36,015 nt of DNA, from contig CAOKQK010000032.1 of assembly GCA_948470905.1 (NCBI GenBank), forward strand, positions 1 through 36,015, read 5' to 3'. The notes under the pieces were generated by a model. That model made no database searches. It was not told the DNA's origin and saw nothing but the letters and a program-made list of their open reading frames with translations. The position numbers and the translations under genes were made by a program. Shown in pieces: positions 17,591 through 25,853 of this stretch. The first letter of the stretch is position 1, and each line of letters opens with the position of its first letter. This stretch comes from an uncultured Lachnospiraceae bacterium. Its GTDB lineage: Bacteria > Bacillota > Clostridia > Lachnospirales > Lachnospiraceae.

Positions 17591-18196
17591 ATGAGATTCA
17601 TCGGTATTACCGGGGGGATAGGAGCCGGTAAATCTGAATTATTAAATTATATAAAAAAACATTACAAATGTGAAGTTTATATGGCTGATGAGGTGGCACA
17701 TCTGGTGAAGGAGCCGGGGACGGCATGCTTTGAGAAGCTGGTGGAGCTGCTGGGAGAGGACGTGGTGGGCAGCGGCGGACGGATTGACAAAGCGTTTATG
17801 GCTGAGAAGATATTTGCGGATGCTTCCCTGCTGCAGAAGGTAAATGACGTCCTGCACCCGGCGGTGAGGGAGTTTTTGCTGGAACGCCTGGAGGCGGCAA
17901 GACGCCTGGGGGCGGTTGAACTTTTTTTTGTGGAAGCCGCACTGCTCATCGAGGCGGGCTATGGCAGCCTGGTGGACGAGATGTGGTATGTTTATGCGGA
18001 TGAGGAAGTCCGCCGGGAGAGGCTTAAGCGGAACAGGGGCTACAGCGAGGAGCGGATCGACAATGTGATCCGCAGCCAGCTTGGCGAGGAGACTTTTCGT
18101 AAGAACTGCGATTTTGTGATAGATAACAGCGGTTTCCTTGAGGAGAGCTGCAGGCAAATAGACAGAAAACTGGAGGCTTTTACATGGCAGGAGTGA
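17591..18196 (+). CDS. coaE: Dephospho-CoA kinase
   Basis: 201 residues, standard length. The Walker A P-loop is GGIGAGKS at residues 8-15, and the family motifs MADEVAHLVKEPG and LHPAVREFL follow. It phosphorylates the 3'-OH of dephospho-CoA with ATP, the last step of CoA synthesis. The start follows AAGAAGGG at suitable spacing. The last 13 bases overlap the next gene in another frame, and the GGAGG ribosome binding site of that gene lies inside coaE, so the two are translationally coupled. Confidence 0.97.
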   Translation: MRFIGITGGIGAGKSELLNYIKKHYKCEVYMADEVAHLVKEPGTACFEKLVELLGEDVVGSGGRIDKAFMAEKIFADASLLQKVNDVLHPAVREFLLERLEAARRLGAVELFFVEAALLIEAGYGSLVDEMWYVYADEEVRRERLKRNRGYSEERIDNVIRSQLGEETFRKNCDFVIDNSGFLEESCRQIDRKLEAFTWQE

Positions 18197-20412
18197 GAGA
18201 AGGGCAGGGACAGCTGGTATTCGGTCTGGATATTGGCACGAGGAGCATTGTCGGCATAGTAGGGCATTTGAGCGGAGGCAGGTTTCATGTACTGGCGCAG
18301 CGTTTCAGGGAACATGAGACACGCGCTATGGTGGACGGGCAGATCCACGATATCGGTAAGGTGGGGCAGGCAATCAGCCAGGTGAAGGAGCAGCTGGAGG
18401 AGGATCTGAACAGAAAGCTGACGGATGTCTGTATCGCCGCCGCGGGACGTGTGCTGCGCACGGTTGTGACCCATGTGGAACAGGAGTTTGACGAGGAGCA
18501 CGAGGTGACGGAGGAGGATGTCTATTCCCTTTCCACCATGGGCGTGGAGCAGTCCCATGATGAGTTTATGAAGGATAACGACACAGATCTGAAATTTTAC
18601 TGTGTTGGCTATACTCCCATGCACTATTACATGAACGGCTACCAGATCGGCAATCTTGTGGGTCATAAGGTGAGGAATGCAGCCATAGACATGATTGCCA
18701 CCTTCCTGCCGGACGATGTTGTAAATGGGCTCTATAAGGCAGTGGAGCTTGCGGGACTGCGCGTGGCGAACCTGACACTGGAGCCCATCGCTGCGATCCA
18801 GGTGGCGATTCCCGAGAAGTTTCGTATGCTGAATATGGCGCTGGTGGATGTGGGGGCAGGCACCAGCGATATTTCCATCACAAAAGACGGGACCATCACC
18901 GCTTATGGCATGATCCCGGTGGCGGGGGACAGCCTGACGGAAATCCTGGTGCAGCACTGTCTGGTGGACTTTGACACTGCGGAGCGCATCAAGAGACAGA
19001 CAGGCGCCCAGGAATCTGTGGAATACCAGGATATCATGGGGCTGACCCAGGTGATCACCAGGCAGGAGGTGGAGTCCATTCTGGAGGAGCATGTGCAGGA
19101 GATGGCAGAGCAGGTTGCCGCATGTATCCGGGAGCTCAACGGCGAAAAATCGGTCAGCGCCGTGTTCGTGGTGGGAGGAGGCGGCATGGTCCCGGGCTAT
19201 ACGGAACGGCTGGCGAAGGCTCTTGACATTGTAAAGGAACGTGTAGCCATCCGCGGACAGGAGGTCATGCAGGGCATTGATTTTGAGCTGGAAAATCCCC
19301 GCAGGGATTCCATGATGGTAACTCCTGTCGGCATTTGTCTCAGTTATTACTCACAGTGCAACAACTTTATTTTTGTGGACTTTAACGGTAAACATATCAA
19401 GCTCTACGATAATGGCAGGCTGTCCGTGGCAGATGCGGCGGTACAGTCGGAATTTTCAAATGAGGATCTATTCCCCAAGCGTGGCACGCCGCTGACTTTT
19501 GTGGTCAACGGGAAGAACCGCATGGTGCGGGGAAACCTGGGCGAGACAGCTGTTATCAGGCTGAATGGTGAGATAGCGGATATGTACACCCAGGTACATA
19601 ACAGTGACCGCATTAAAGTGACGCCTTCCACAGCAGGGACCCCGGCAGTCATGGAGATCGGCAGGCTGCCGGAGCTGTCCGAGCAGCTCCATGTCTATGT
19701 GAACGGCACCAGGATAAACCTGCCCAAGACGGCAACCGTGAACGGCAGGCTGGAGAATGAATATTATCTGATCCGGGAAGGGGATAACATCCATGTGCAG
19801 AATTACAGCACTGTACAGGAAATTGCGGAATTCATGGATGTGCCTCTCGTGGGCAGGATTTATGTGAATGACACGCCTGCAAAGCCGGATACCAGGGTTT
19901 ATGAGAATTTTACCTTGAGCTGGGATGTGAATGCGGAGATATCCTATGAAGACCTGGAAGAAGAAACAGAGGAGGATGCCAGAAAGCGCAGGGAGGCAAA
20001 GGAGGCTGCCGCGGTGAAGGAAGCCGAGGAGGAGGCAAAGCGCCTTGCAGAAAGTTATTCGGCGGACAGGGCAGGCGTGACCGTGGGAAGTGACGGGCTT
20101 CTGGTCAGGGAGCCGGCTGGTCAGGGGAGCGGCGCCAATGCGGGAGCAGGAGCCTCCCAGGGCGGTGAGCCTGCGGGAAATACCGGTCCTGTGGACATTA
20201 CAGTGCTGGTAAATAAGTATCCGGTAGTATTGAAAGGGAAAAAAGAATATGTCTTTGTGGATGTGTTTTCCTTTATTGACTTTGACCTGAATGCAGGGGG
20301 AGGGCGCGCCATCGTGACAAACCTGAACGGAAGAAAGGCGGAGTATATGGAAACGCTCCGGGAGGGGGATGTCATAGAGATATATTGGGAAGAAGTGGGC
20401 AGGAAAAGGTAA
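18184..20412 (+). CDS. FtsA-like actin-fold ATPase with long beta-rich C-terminal extension
   Basis: 742 residues against about 420 for ordinary FtsA. The first about 390 residues show the actin/Hsp70 ATPase signatures: phosphate-1 VFGLDIGTRSIVG near 12-24, an FtsA SHS2-like 1C region (VDGQIHDIGKVGQAI), phosphate-2 LVDVGAGTSDISI near 220, and adenosine motif FVVGGGGMVPGYTERLA near 328. The rest (about 395-742) is not canonical FtsA. It has several strand-rich modules with repeated VNGxxxxV-type segments, a charged helix (about 595-628), a Gly/Ala linker and a last strand-rich module. The usual C-terminal membrane-targeting helix is not seen. GGAGG inside coaE sets the ATG. A cell-envelope or division role is likely; no ftsZ is nearby. 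Confidence 0.8.
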   Translation: MAGVREGQGQLVFGLDIGTRSIVGIVGHLSGGRFHVLAQRFREHETRAMVDGQIHDIGKVGQAISQVKEQLEEDLNRKLTDVCIAAAGRVLRTVVTHVEQEFDEEHEVTEEDVYSLSTMGVEQSHDEFMKDNDTDLKFYCVGYTPMHYYMNGYQIGNLVGHKVRNAAIDMIATFLPDDVVNGLYKAVELAGLRVANLTLEPIAAIQVAIPEKFRMLNMALVDVGAGTSDISITKDGTITAYGMIPVAGDSLTEILVQHCLVDFDTAERIKRQTGAQESVEYQDIMGLTQVITRQEVESILEEHVQEMAEQVAACIRELNGEKSVSAVFVVGGGGMVPGYTERLAKALDIVKERVAIRGQEVMQGIDFELENPRRDSMMVTPVGICLSYYSQCNNFIFVDFNGKHIKLYDNGRLSVADAAVQSEFSNEDLFPKRGTPLTFVVNGKNRMVRGNLGETAVIRLNGEIADMYTQVHNSDRIKVTPSTAGTPAVMEIGRLPELSEQLHVYVNGTRINLPKTATVNGRLENEYYLIREGDNIHVQNYSTVQEIAEFMDVPLVGRIYVNDTPAKPDTRVYENFTLSWDVNAEISYEDLEEETEEDARKRREAKEAAAVKEAEEEAKRLAESYSADRAGVTVGSDGLLVREPAGQGSGANAGAGASQGGEPAGNTGPVDITVLVNKYPVVLKGKKEYVFVDVFSFIDFDLNAGGGRAIVTNLNGRKAEYMETLREGDVIEIYWEEVGRKR

Positions 20413-20414
20413 AA

Positions 20415-21227
20415 ATGAGATTATGTAGTATTGCAAGCGGCAGCAGCGGTAATTGTATCTATGTGGGCTCGGAGGCGACACACCTGCTTGTGGATGTAGG
20501 GATCAGCGGGAAGCGCACGGAGAGCGGGCTTGAGGAGCTGGGGCTCACAGGGCGGGATATCGACGGTATTCTGATCACTCACGAGCATGCAGACCACATA
20601 CAGGGCCTGGGGATCATTGCCAGAAAATATGAGATTCCCATTTATGCCACGGCGGGTACGCTGGGCGAAATAAGGAGGCTGTGCGCCTCGGAGAAGGGAG
20701 GTCTTGGCCCTATTGAGGACAGCCTGTTCCATGAGGTGAAGGAGGATGTGAGGTTCATCATCAAGGATCTGACAGTGAACCCCATGCGCATATCCCATGA
20801 TGCGGCGCAGCCGGTAGGATATCGTATATCCTATGGACATAAGAGGGTGGCGGTATGCACTGACCTTGGAGTCTATAATGATTATACCATAGAGTGTCTG
20901 AGAGGAATGGATGCCATGCTCCTGGAGTCCAACCACGATGTGAATATGCTGCAGGTGGGACCTTATCCCTATTATCTCAAGCAGCGGATTCTGGGGGAAA
21001 AAGGACATTTATCCAACGAAAATTCCGGCAGGCTGCTGTGCAGGATCCTTCATGATGGGCTTAGGACCGTGCTGCTGGGACATTTAAGCAAAGAAAACAA
21101 TCTGCCGGAGCTGGCTTACGAGTCGGTGAGGATGGAGATCAACATGGACGATAATCCCTATAAGGCAGGGGATTTCGACATCCGTGTGGCCAGGCGCGAC
21201 AGGGTAACGCCTGCGGTGGAAGTATAA
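20415..21227 (+). CDS. MBL-fold metallo-hydrolase, YycJ/WalJ type
   Basis: 270 residues from the ATG at 20415, two bases after the previous stop, with GGAAAAGG upstream. An in-frame ATG ten codons earlier (20385) lies inside the FtsA-like gene and is less likely. The metal site HxHxDH is H56, H58, D60 and H61 (THEHADHIQG). The opening CSIASGSSGNCIYV is typical of the YycJ/WalJ/VicX family. Members are proposed to act as DNA exonucleases in mismatch repair or at the envelope; the substrate is not established. It is translationally close to the FtsA-like gene, so the two are probably co-expressed. Confidence 0.88.
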   Translation: MRLCSIASGSSGNCIYVGSEATHLLVDVGISGKRTESGLEELGLTGRDIDGILITHEHADHIQGLGIIARKYEIPIYATAGTLGEIRRLCASEKGGLGPIEDSLFHEVKEDVRFIIKDLTVNPMRISHDAAQPVGYRISYGHKRVAVCTDLGVYNDYTIECLRGMDAMLLESNHDVNMLQVGPYPYYLKQRILGEKGHLSNENSGRLLCRILHDGLRTVLLGHLSKENNLPELAYESVRMEINMDDNPYKAGDFDIRVARRDRVTPAVEV

Positions 21228-21252
21228 TTCGTACTGGAACAGGAGAACAAAA

Positions 21253-21504
21253 ATGTTGGAATTCAGGTATGACACACAGCTTTTAGTCGAGGGCGGGAAC
21301 CTTGACGAAGATACGATCAATGAGTATTTCACAAATAATTTCAAGGGAGACTGTCTTCTGGCGGTTGGTGATGATGAACTGATCAAAATTCACTTCCACA
21401 CCAACGAGCCCTGGAAGGTGTTGGAATACTGTGCGACCCTTGGGGAGATATATGATATTGTCATAGAGGATATGGACAGGCAGGCGCGGGGACTGCAGGG
21501 GTGA
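21253..21504 (+). CDS. Small stand-alone domain related to the C-terminal part of FakA/DAK-like proteins
   Basis: 83 residues. The segment IKIHFHTNEPWKVLEYCATL followed by GEIYDIVIEDM resembles the IHVHTxxPxxVLEYxxxxGE motif in the C-terminal domain of FakA (YloV), the fatty-acid kinase subunit related to dihydroxyacetone kinase. The kinase (DAK2-like) domain is absent, so no catalysis is expected. It could be a remnant or a free-standing accessory domain. CAGGAGAACAAAA before the ATG is a strong ribosome binding site, and the frame is intact, which favours a functional small gene. Confidence 0.7.
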   Translation: MLEFRYDTQLLVEGGNLDEDTINEYFTNNFKGDCLLAVGDDELIKIHFHTNEPWKVLEYCATLGEIYDIVIEDMDRQARGLQG

Positions 21505-21616
21505 TGCCTGGGAAGGCGGCACAGGGATGAGATTGGCTGTTTTTACACGGCAGGATTTCGGAGCAGGAAATCCGTGAAGGATCAAAGTGCGCGCAGGCGC
21601 GGAAACGGAGAGGGAT

Positions 21617-21889
21617 ATGAACAAGACAATCATAACGGTGGTGGGAAAAGATACGGTGGGCATTATCGCCAGGGTCTGCACTTACCTGGCGGGAAACGGC
21701 ATCAATATTCTGGATATCTCCCAGACCATTGTGCAGGGATATTTTAACATGATGATGATCGTGGACACCACAGGCATGGACAAGCAGTTCGGAGACATGG
21801 CGGATGAGCTTGCCGCATTGGGAGAGGAGATCGGTGTGGTCATCAAATGCCAGAAGGAAGAAATCTTTGACAAGATGCACCGCATTTAG
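21617..21889 (+). CDS. ACT-domain protein (UPF0237 type)
   Basis: 90 residues from the ATG at 21617, preceded by GGAGAGGGAT; an in-frame ATG ten codons upstream (21587) has no good site. It is one ACT domain with the [20 protein letters not shown] start and [20 protein letters not shown] strand, as in the UPF0237 proteins. ACT domains bind small ligands, usually amino acids, and regulate partners. It stands 14 bases before the UPF0210 gene. This pair recurs in many Firmicutes, so the two probably act together, though no biochemical function is established. Confidence 0.92.
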   Translation: MNKTIITVVGKDTVGIIARVCTYLAGNGINILDISQTIVQGYFNMMMIVDTTGMDKQFGDMADELAALGEEIGVVIKCQKEEIFDKMHRI

Positions 21890-21903
21890 GACGGAGGTTT
21901 GCC

Positions 21904-23268
21904 ATGATAAATTTATATGAGGTGACAGAGACCAACAAGATGATATCGGAGGAAAACCTGGATGTGCGGACCATTACACTGGGGATCAGCCTTCTGGACT
22001 GCATGGACTCCGACTTGAAAACCCTTAATGAGAAGATATACAGCAAAATATATGAGGCGGCAAAGGATCTGGTAAAGACAGGGGAGGAGATATCCAGGGA
22101 ATTTGGCATCCCCATTGTCAACAAGAGGATTTCCGTGACGCCCATTTCCCTGATCGGCAGCGCCGCGTGCAGGAGCATAGAGGATTATGCGGCTGTAGCC
22201 CAGACCCTGGACCGGGTAGCGCATGACGTAGGGGTCAATTTTATCGGCGGGTATTCGGCGCTTGTGAGCAAGGGCATGACCCAGGCGGACTTTACTTTGA
22301 TCCGCTCCATCCCGCTGGCTCTCTCCACCACGGAGAGGGTGTGCAGTTCTGTGAACCTGGGCTCCACCAGGACTGGCATCAACATGGACGCCGTGAAGCT
22401 CATGGGTGAGATGATCCTGTCCACAGCAGAATCTACAAAGGAGCAGGATTCCCTTGGCTGCGCCAAGCTGGTGGTGTTCTGCAACGCGCCGGACGACAAT
22501 CCCTTTATGGCGGGCGCTTTCCACGGTGTCACCGAGGCGGACAAGGTGATCAATGTGGGAGTCAGCGGTCCTGGCGTGGTAAAGACGGCGCTGGAGCAGG
22601 TGCGGGGAGAGAGCTTTGAGGTGTTGTGTGAGACTATCAAGAAGACGGCGTTTAAAGTGACCCGGGTGGGGCAGCTGGTGGCGCAGGAGGCTTCTGCGCG
22701 CTTGAATGTGCCTTTTGGCATCGTTGACCTGTCCCTTGCGCCCACCCCGGCGGTGGGAGACAGCGTGGCAGACATCCTGTGCGAGATCGGGCTGGAACAC
22801 GCAGGCGCGCCGGGGACGACCGCGGCGCTTGCCCTCCTGAACGATCAGGTAAAGAAGGGCGGCGTCATGGCGTCCTCCTATGTGGGAGGTTTGAGCGGCG
22901 CGTTTATCCCGGTCAGCGAGGATCAGGGCATGATCGAGGCGGTGAAGGCGGGAGCGCTCACCTTAGAAAAGCTGGAGGCTATGACCTGTGTGTGTTCCGT
23001 GGGGCTGGACATGATCGCCATACCGGGGGATACTAAGGCGACCACAATTTCCGGGATCATTGCGGACGAGATGGCCATAGGCATGGTGAACCAAAAGACA
23101 ACCGCGGTGCGCCTGATCCCTGTGATCGGCAAGGGCGTGGGGGAGACGGTTGAGTTTGGAGGTTTGCTGGGCTATGCACCCATTATGCCGGTGAACCGTT
23201 TCTCCTGTGATGCTTTTGTGAATCGGGGAGGGCGGATACCTGCGCCCATACACAGTTTCAAAAACTGA
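21904..23268 (+). CDS. UPF0210 (DUF711) family protein
   Basis: 454 residues, full length for the family, which is distantly related to pyruvate-formate-lyase-like folds and of unknown activity. Characteristic stretches include the N-terminal [15 protein letters not shown], the Gly-rich [15 protein letters not shown], and the C-terminal [15 protein letters not shown] and [23 protein letters not shown] precedes the ATG. It pairs with the upstream ACT-domain gene, which may be its regulatory subunit. The last codons overlap a small CAGTTT/AAACTG hairpin, and the repeat array begins seven bases after the stop. Confidence 0.93.
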   Translation: MINLYEVTETNKMISEENLDVRTITLGISLLDCMDSDLKTLNEKIYSKIYEAAKDLVKTGEEISREFGIPIVNKRISVTPISLIGSAACRSIEDYAAVAQTLDRVAHDVGVNFIGGYSALVSKGMTQADFTLIRSIPLALSTTERVCSSVNLGSTRTGINMDAVKLMGEMILSTAESTKEQDSLGCAKLVVFCNAPDDNPFMAGAFHGVTEADKVINVGVSGPGVVKTALEQVRGESFEVLCETIKKTAFKVTRVGQLVAQEASARLNVPFGIVDLSLAPTPAVGDSVADILCEIGLEHAGAPGTTAALALLNDQVKKGGVMASSYVGGLSGAFIPVSEDQGMIEAVKAGALTLEKLEAMTCVCSVGLDMIAIPGDTKATTISGIIADEMAIGMVNQKTTAVRLIPVIGKGVGETVEFGGLLGYAPIMPVNRFSCDAFVNRGGRIPAPIHSFKN

Positions 23269-23275
23269 CATGCTT

Positions 23276-23595
23276 CTTCCAGCCAAGGGGGCACAGGAGA
23301 GAAGAAGGCGGACAAGTTCCCATTTATGGGAACTGGAATACAGCTTCGGAACGGATGTGCCCCGGAAGGAAATTACAGCTGCGACCTTTGCAGATGAAAT
23401 TTCCTTCCAGCCAAGGGGGCACAGTAGAGGAGAAGGCGGATAAGTTCCCATTTATGGGAACTGGAATACAGCTTCGGAACGGATGTGCCCCGGAAGGAAA
23501 TTACAGCTGCGACCTTTGCAGATGAAATTTCCTTCCAGCCAAGGGGGCACAGGAGAGAGGAAGCGGACAAGTTCTCATTTATGGGAACTGGAATA
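23276..23595 (+). repeat. 2.5 copies of a 128-bp palindrome-rich intergenic repeat
   Basis: The 340-base gap between the UPF0210 gene and the 185-aa gene is filled by this array. CTTCCAGCCAAGGGGGCAC recurs at 23276, 23404 and 23532, an exact 128-base period. The third copy stops after 64 bases. About 110 bases (from 23314) match exactly between copies 1 and 2. Each full unit can fold: GTTCCCATTTATGGGAAC (23316-23333) is a hairpin; GGGGCAC (23288-23294) pairs with GTGCCCC (23357-23363) around it; GGAAGGAAATT (23364-23374) pairs with AATTTCCTTCC (23398-23408). The third copy changes GTTCCC to GTTCTC, which keeps pairing as G-U. The array ends 13 bases before the next ATG. Confidence 0.93.
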
Positions 23596-23608
23596 GGAGA
23601 AAGACAAG

Positions 23609-24166
23609 ATGATATATCATGTTTCCGGCGTGCCGGGGTTGAAAGTACTGGAGCCTCATGTATCTACACATGGGAAAGCGTGGGTGTATGCAATTGAGGA
23701 TCTTGTGACAGGGCTGCTTTTTGGCGTAAAGCATGATGATTTTGACTTTATGCTCTATACGGATGAAAAGGGCAGGCCGGTTCTCTGGGAGTGCTATCCC
23801 GGTGCGTTTGAAGGCGTATACAGGGGCAGGGGCTGTTCTGTGTATGAGCTTGATGACAGGGATTTTATGAGGGGAATGACCTCATGGTCGCCGGAGCTGG
23901 TATGCGAACACGAGGTGCCGATTTTAAATGAGGTTCCGGTAGAAGATATTTTTGCCAGACTTCTGTCTGAGGAGTCACAGGGTAATCTTGTGATTTATAG
24001 ATACCAGGAGGATATGGCTTACAGGAAACGGATTTCGGCTCATGTGGTTGACAGGCTCATCCGTTTTGATGCCATGGGGCGTCTGGAGACGGATGAACGA
24101 TTTCAGAAATATTACAGAAGCTTGATCGGGGGGCTGCAGGATGTAATGGATGGGCATTTAATATGA
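23609..24166 (+). CDS. Protein of unknown function next to the repeat array
   Basis: 185 residues, soluble, no signal peptide or membrane segment. The opening MIYHVSGVPGLKVLEPHVSTHGKAWVYA, with alternating strands and conserved-looking His and Tyr, is faintly reminiscent of the small ADP-ribosyltransferase/KptA-like fold. That resemblance is weak and no catalytic triad can be assigned. The middle contains aromatic segments (FDFMLYTDE, WECYPGAFEG) and the C-terminus is helical. TAGGAGAAAG before the ATG gives a good ribosome binding site, directly following the third repeat copy, so the repeats form the leader of this gene. Two hairpins and a bidirectional terminator lie downstream. Confidence 0.75.
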   Translation: MIYHVSGVPGLKVLEPHVSTHGKAWVYAIEDLVTGLLFGVKHDDFDFMLYTDEKGRPVLWECYPGAFEGVYRGRGCSVYELDDRDFMRGMTSWSPELVCEHEVPILNEVPVEDIFARLLSEESQGNLVIYRYQEDMAYRKRISAHVVDRLIRFDAMGRLETDERFQKYYRSLIGGLQDVMDGHLI

Positions 24167-24243
24167 AAGTCCCACTTTCATGCCACAGTGGTGCTGCTGC
24201 GGGGCATGGGAGTTTACTATGAAAATCACAGATTTTCATAGTA
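24164..24243. repeat. Two palindromes after the 185-aa gene
   Basis: TGAAAGT/ACTTTCA (24164-24170 and 24174-24180) overlaps the end of the 185-aa gene. TACTATGAAAATC/GATTTTCATAGTA (24215-24227 and 24231-24243) is a perfect 13-bp stem with a 3-base loop. The left half, GTTTACTATGAAAATC, recurs near 24286. The two lack T runs and are unlikely to be terminators. Confidence 0.7.
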
Positions 24244-24331
24244 GGGATGGCCATCCGGCCGCTTTCTGCCGAGACTATGGTCCGGTTTACTATGAAAATC
24301 CCGGGATTATGGTTGAGTTTACTGTAAGGAT

Positions 24332-24359
24332 AAAGGGGGCTGCTGCGGCAGCCCCCTTT
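24332..24359. terminator. Bidirectional terminator between convergent genes
   Basis: AAAGGGGGCTGC (24332-24343) pairs perfectly with GCAGCCCCCTTT (24348-24359) over a TGCG loop. The A run on the left and T run on the right suit both directions. It lies between the plus-strand 185-aa gene and minus-strand tmcAL. Confidence 0.9.
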
Positions 24360-24373
24360 GATATGTACCGCGC

Positions 24374-25609
24374 CTACAATATTGTCAGGGGCGTTGAATA
24401 TTCATTTACAGAAGGCTTTGCGGTGCCTGCATAGACCGCAGACTGATAAATTTCTCCGGCGAGAACATCCTGTCTGAGCATGGCATAGGCTGCAGGCTCA
24501 AGGAGGGCCTCCGCATCTGCAAGCTTTGAGATCAGCGGAATGGAGGACTTTTCCTTGATGGCGGTAAAGAGCGGCTCAGAACCCTTGCGGAAACCCAGTA
24601 TCCGTGCGTAGGGAACGTAATCCATTGCCTTTCCCATCTCCATGTCCGTCTTTGTGATATCCAGCAATATGTGGAGCAGGCAGCGGCTGATACGGTTGTA
24701 GGTCATTTCTTTTGTCTTCAACAGATCGCAGAAGCTGTCGAAATCAACGTATTCATCCAGCCTGTTCCGGATGCGTGCAGACAGATCCGGAGAGACGTCC
24801 AGGTAGTCCTGATAGCCATGGTCCCTTTCCAAAAGCAGCTTGTAGTGCAGCATGGTGGAGAAATGATTCGAGCGCAGTAGCCTGTTCCTGGAAAGCCTGT
24901 CCGTGAGTATCCGGGCTGCCTCCAGGGGCATGTGATAACCCAGCTGCTCCGGGGCGTTGCCAGCATAGAGCGCCTGCCGCAGAGCGAGGGCGGAACAGAT
25001 TTCTATGTCAGTCTGCCTGTCATGATAGCCGGCTCCTGTGCGCTTCGTCGTCACCGGCTGCAGGGCGCAGCCGCGCCTGTGGAGGGTCTTGATGTATTCG
25101 ATTCCCAGGATATTATTGGGGGAGGAAAACACCTGCCAGTACCCGTCCAGGAATGGATAGAGCTGCATGAGTGCGTTGACCCTGGCATTGGGATAGGAAT
25201 ACCCCTGCTGCAGAAAGCGCTTTAGAGCGGAAGAATACTCTGGAGGCTCGTCCGCAAGGATCTCCGCAATTCTGGTCAGGATCGAGACATCACCGCATTC
25301 GCTGCCAAAGCAGAGATGGGTGACAACTCCCAGCCGATCCAGCAGGGCTACGGCGCCGGAGGCGAAATATTCTGCGCTGGACGAGGCGTATAAAGTGGGC
25401 AGCTCCAAAACCAGGTCCGCGCCGCAGCGCAGGGCCATCTCAGCCCGGCTGTGTTTGTCCAGGAGCGCAGGCGAGCCGCGCTGGACGAAATTGCCGCTCA
25501 TGACAATTATCGTGTATCTGGCGCCTGTGCGGCGGCGGGCCTCCTCCATCTGGTATTTATGACCGTTGTGGAAGGGATTGTATTCAGCTATGATTCCGTT
25601 TACCTGCAT
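24374..25609 (-). CDS. tmcAL: tRNA(Met) cytidine acetate ligase TmcAL
   Basis: 411 residues. It begins with the nucleotidyltransferase-fold motif GIIAEYNPFHNGHKYQM, whose HNGH is the HxGH ATP site, then SGNFVQRGSPALLDK and the long C-terminal region of the YlbM/TmcAL family. TmcAL uses acetate and ATP to make N4-acetylcytidine at the wobble position of elongator tRNA-Met. On the minus strand GGAGGT lies five bases before the ATG. It is divergent from pta across 244 bases. No convincing minus-strand promoter was picked out in that gap. Confidence 0.93.
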   Translation of the reverse strand: MQVNGIIAEYNPFHNGHKYQMEEARRRTGARYTIIVMSGNFVQRGSPALLDKHSRAEMALRCGADLVLELPTLYASSSAEYFASGAVALLDRLGVVTHLCFGSECGDVSILTRIAEILADEPPEYSSALKRFLQQGYSYPNARVNALMQLYPFLDGYWQVFSSPNNILGIEYIKTLHRRGCALQPVTTKRTGAGYHDRQTDIEICSALALRQALYAGNAPEQLGYHMPLEAARILTDRLSRNRLLRSNHFSTMLHYKLLLERDHGYQDYLDVSPDLSARIRNRLDEYVDFDSFCDLLKTKEMTYNRISRCLLHILLDITKTDMEMGKAMDYVPYARILGFRKGSEPLFTAIKEKSSIPLISKLADAEALLEPAAYAMLRQDVLAGEIYQSAVYAGTAKPSVNEYSTPLTIL

Positions 25610-25749
25610 AGTGGACCTCCATAATGTACAGCGTCACTGTGATAAAAGGTGCTTTTTATATCAGTACTTTATACAGCTGCTACTGTGGGAATTGTGAAAA
25701 AAATAACATGCAATATCTGAAAATGTACAATTTAACTGTCTATTTTCCC

Positions 25750-25778
25750 TTGTGCATTACCCTTTTATTTAGTATAAT
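25750..25778 (+). promoter_or_regulatory. Sigma-A-type promoter for pta
   Basis: TTGTGC at 25750-25755, 17 bases, then TATAAT at 25773-25778, 76 bases before the pta ATG, in a strongly A+T-rich stretch. Confidence 0.75.
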
Positions 25779-25853
25779 ATAAAAAATGCAGTTTGTTAAG
25801 TAAAATTTTGTAAAACTGCACAAACGGGATAACCGTCGGAAAGGAGAAGAAGT

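Noticed and set aside
22963-23570. Minus-strand open frames through the repeat array (22963-23451 and 23373-23570) giving similar peptides
   Set aside because: They arise because the 128-bp unit is repeated and keeps a frame open; they lack ribosome binding sites and the first overlaps the UPF0210 gene antisense.
23276-23595. CRISPR array
   Set aside because: The repeats are 128 bases with no separate spacers and no cas genes nearby; the copies simply follow each other.
24180-24434. 84-codon plus-strand frame between the 185-aa gene and tmcAL
   Set aside because: It passes through three palindromes and the terminator and overlaps the tmcAL 3' end; sequence is low-complexity.
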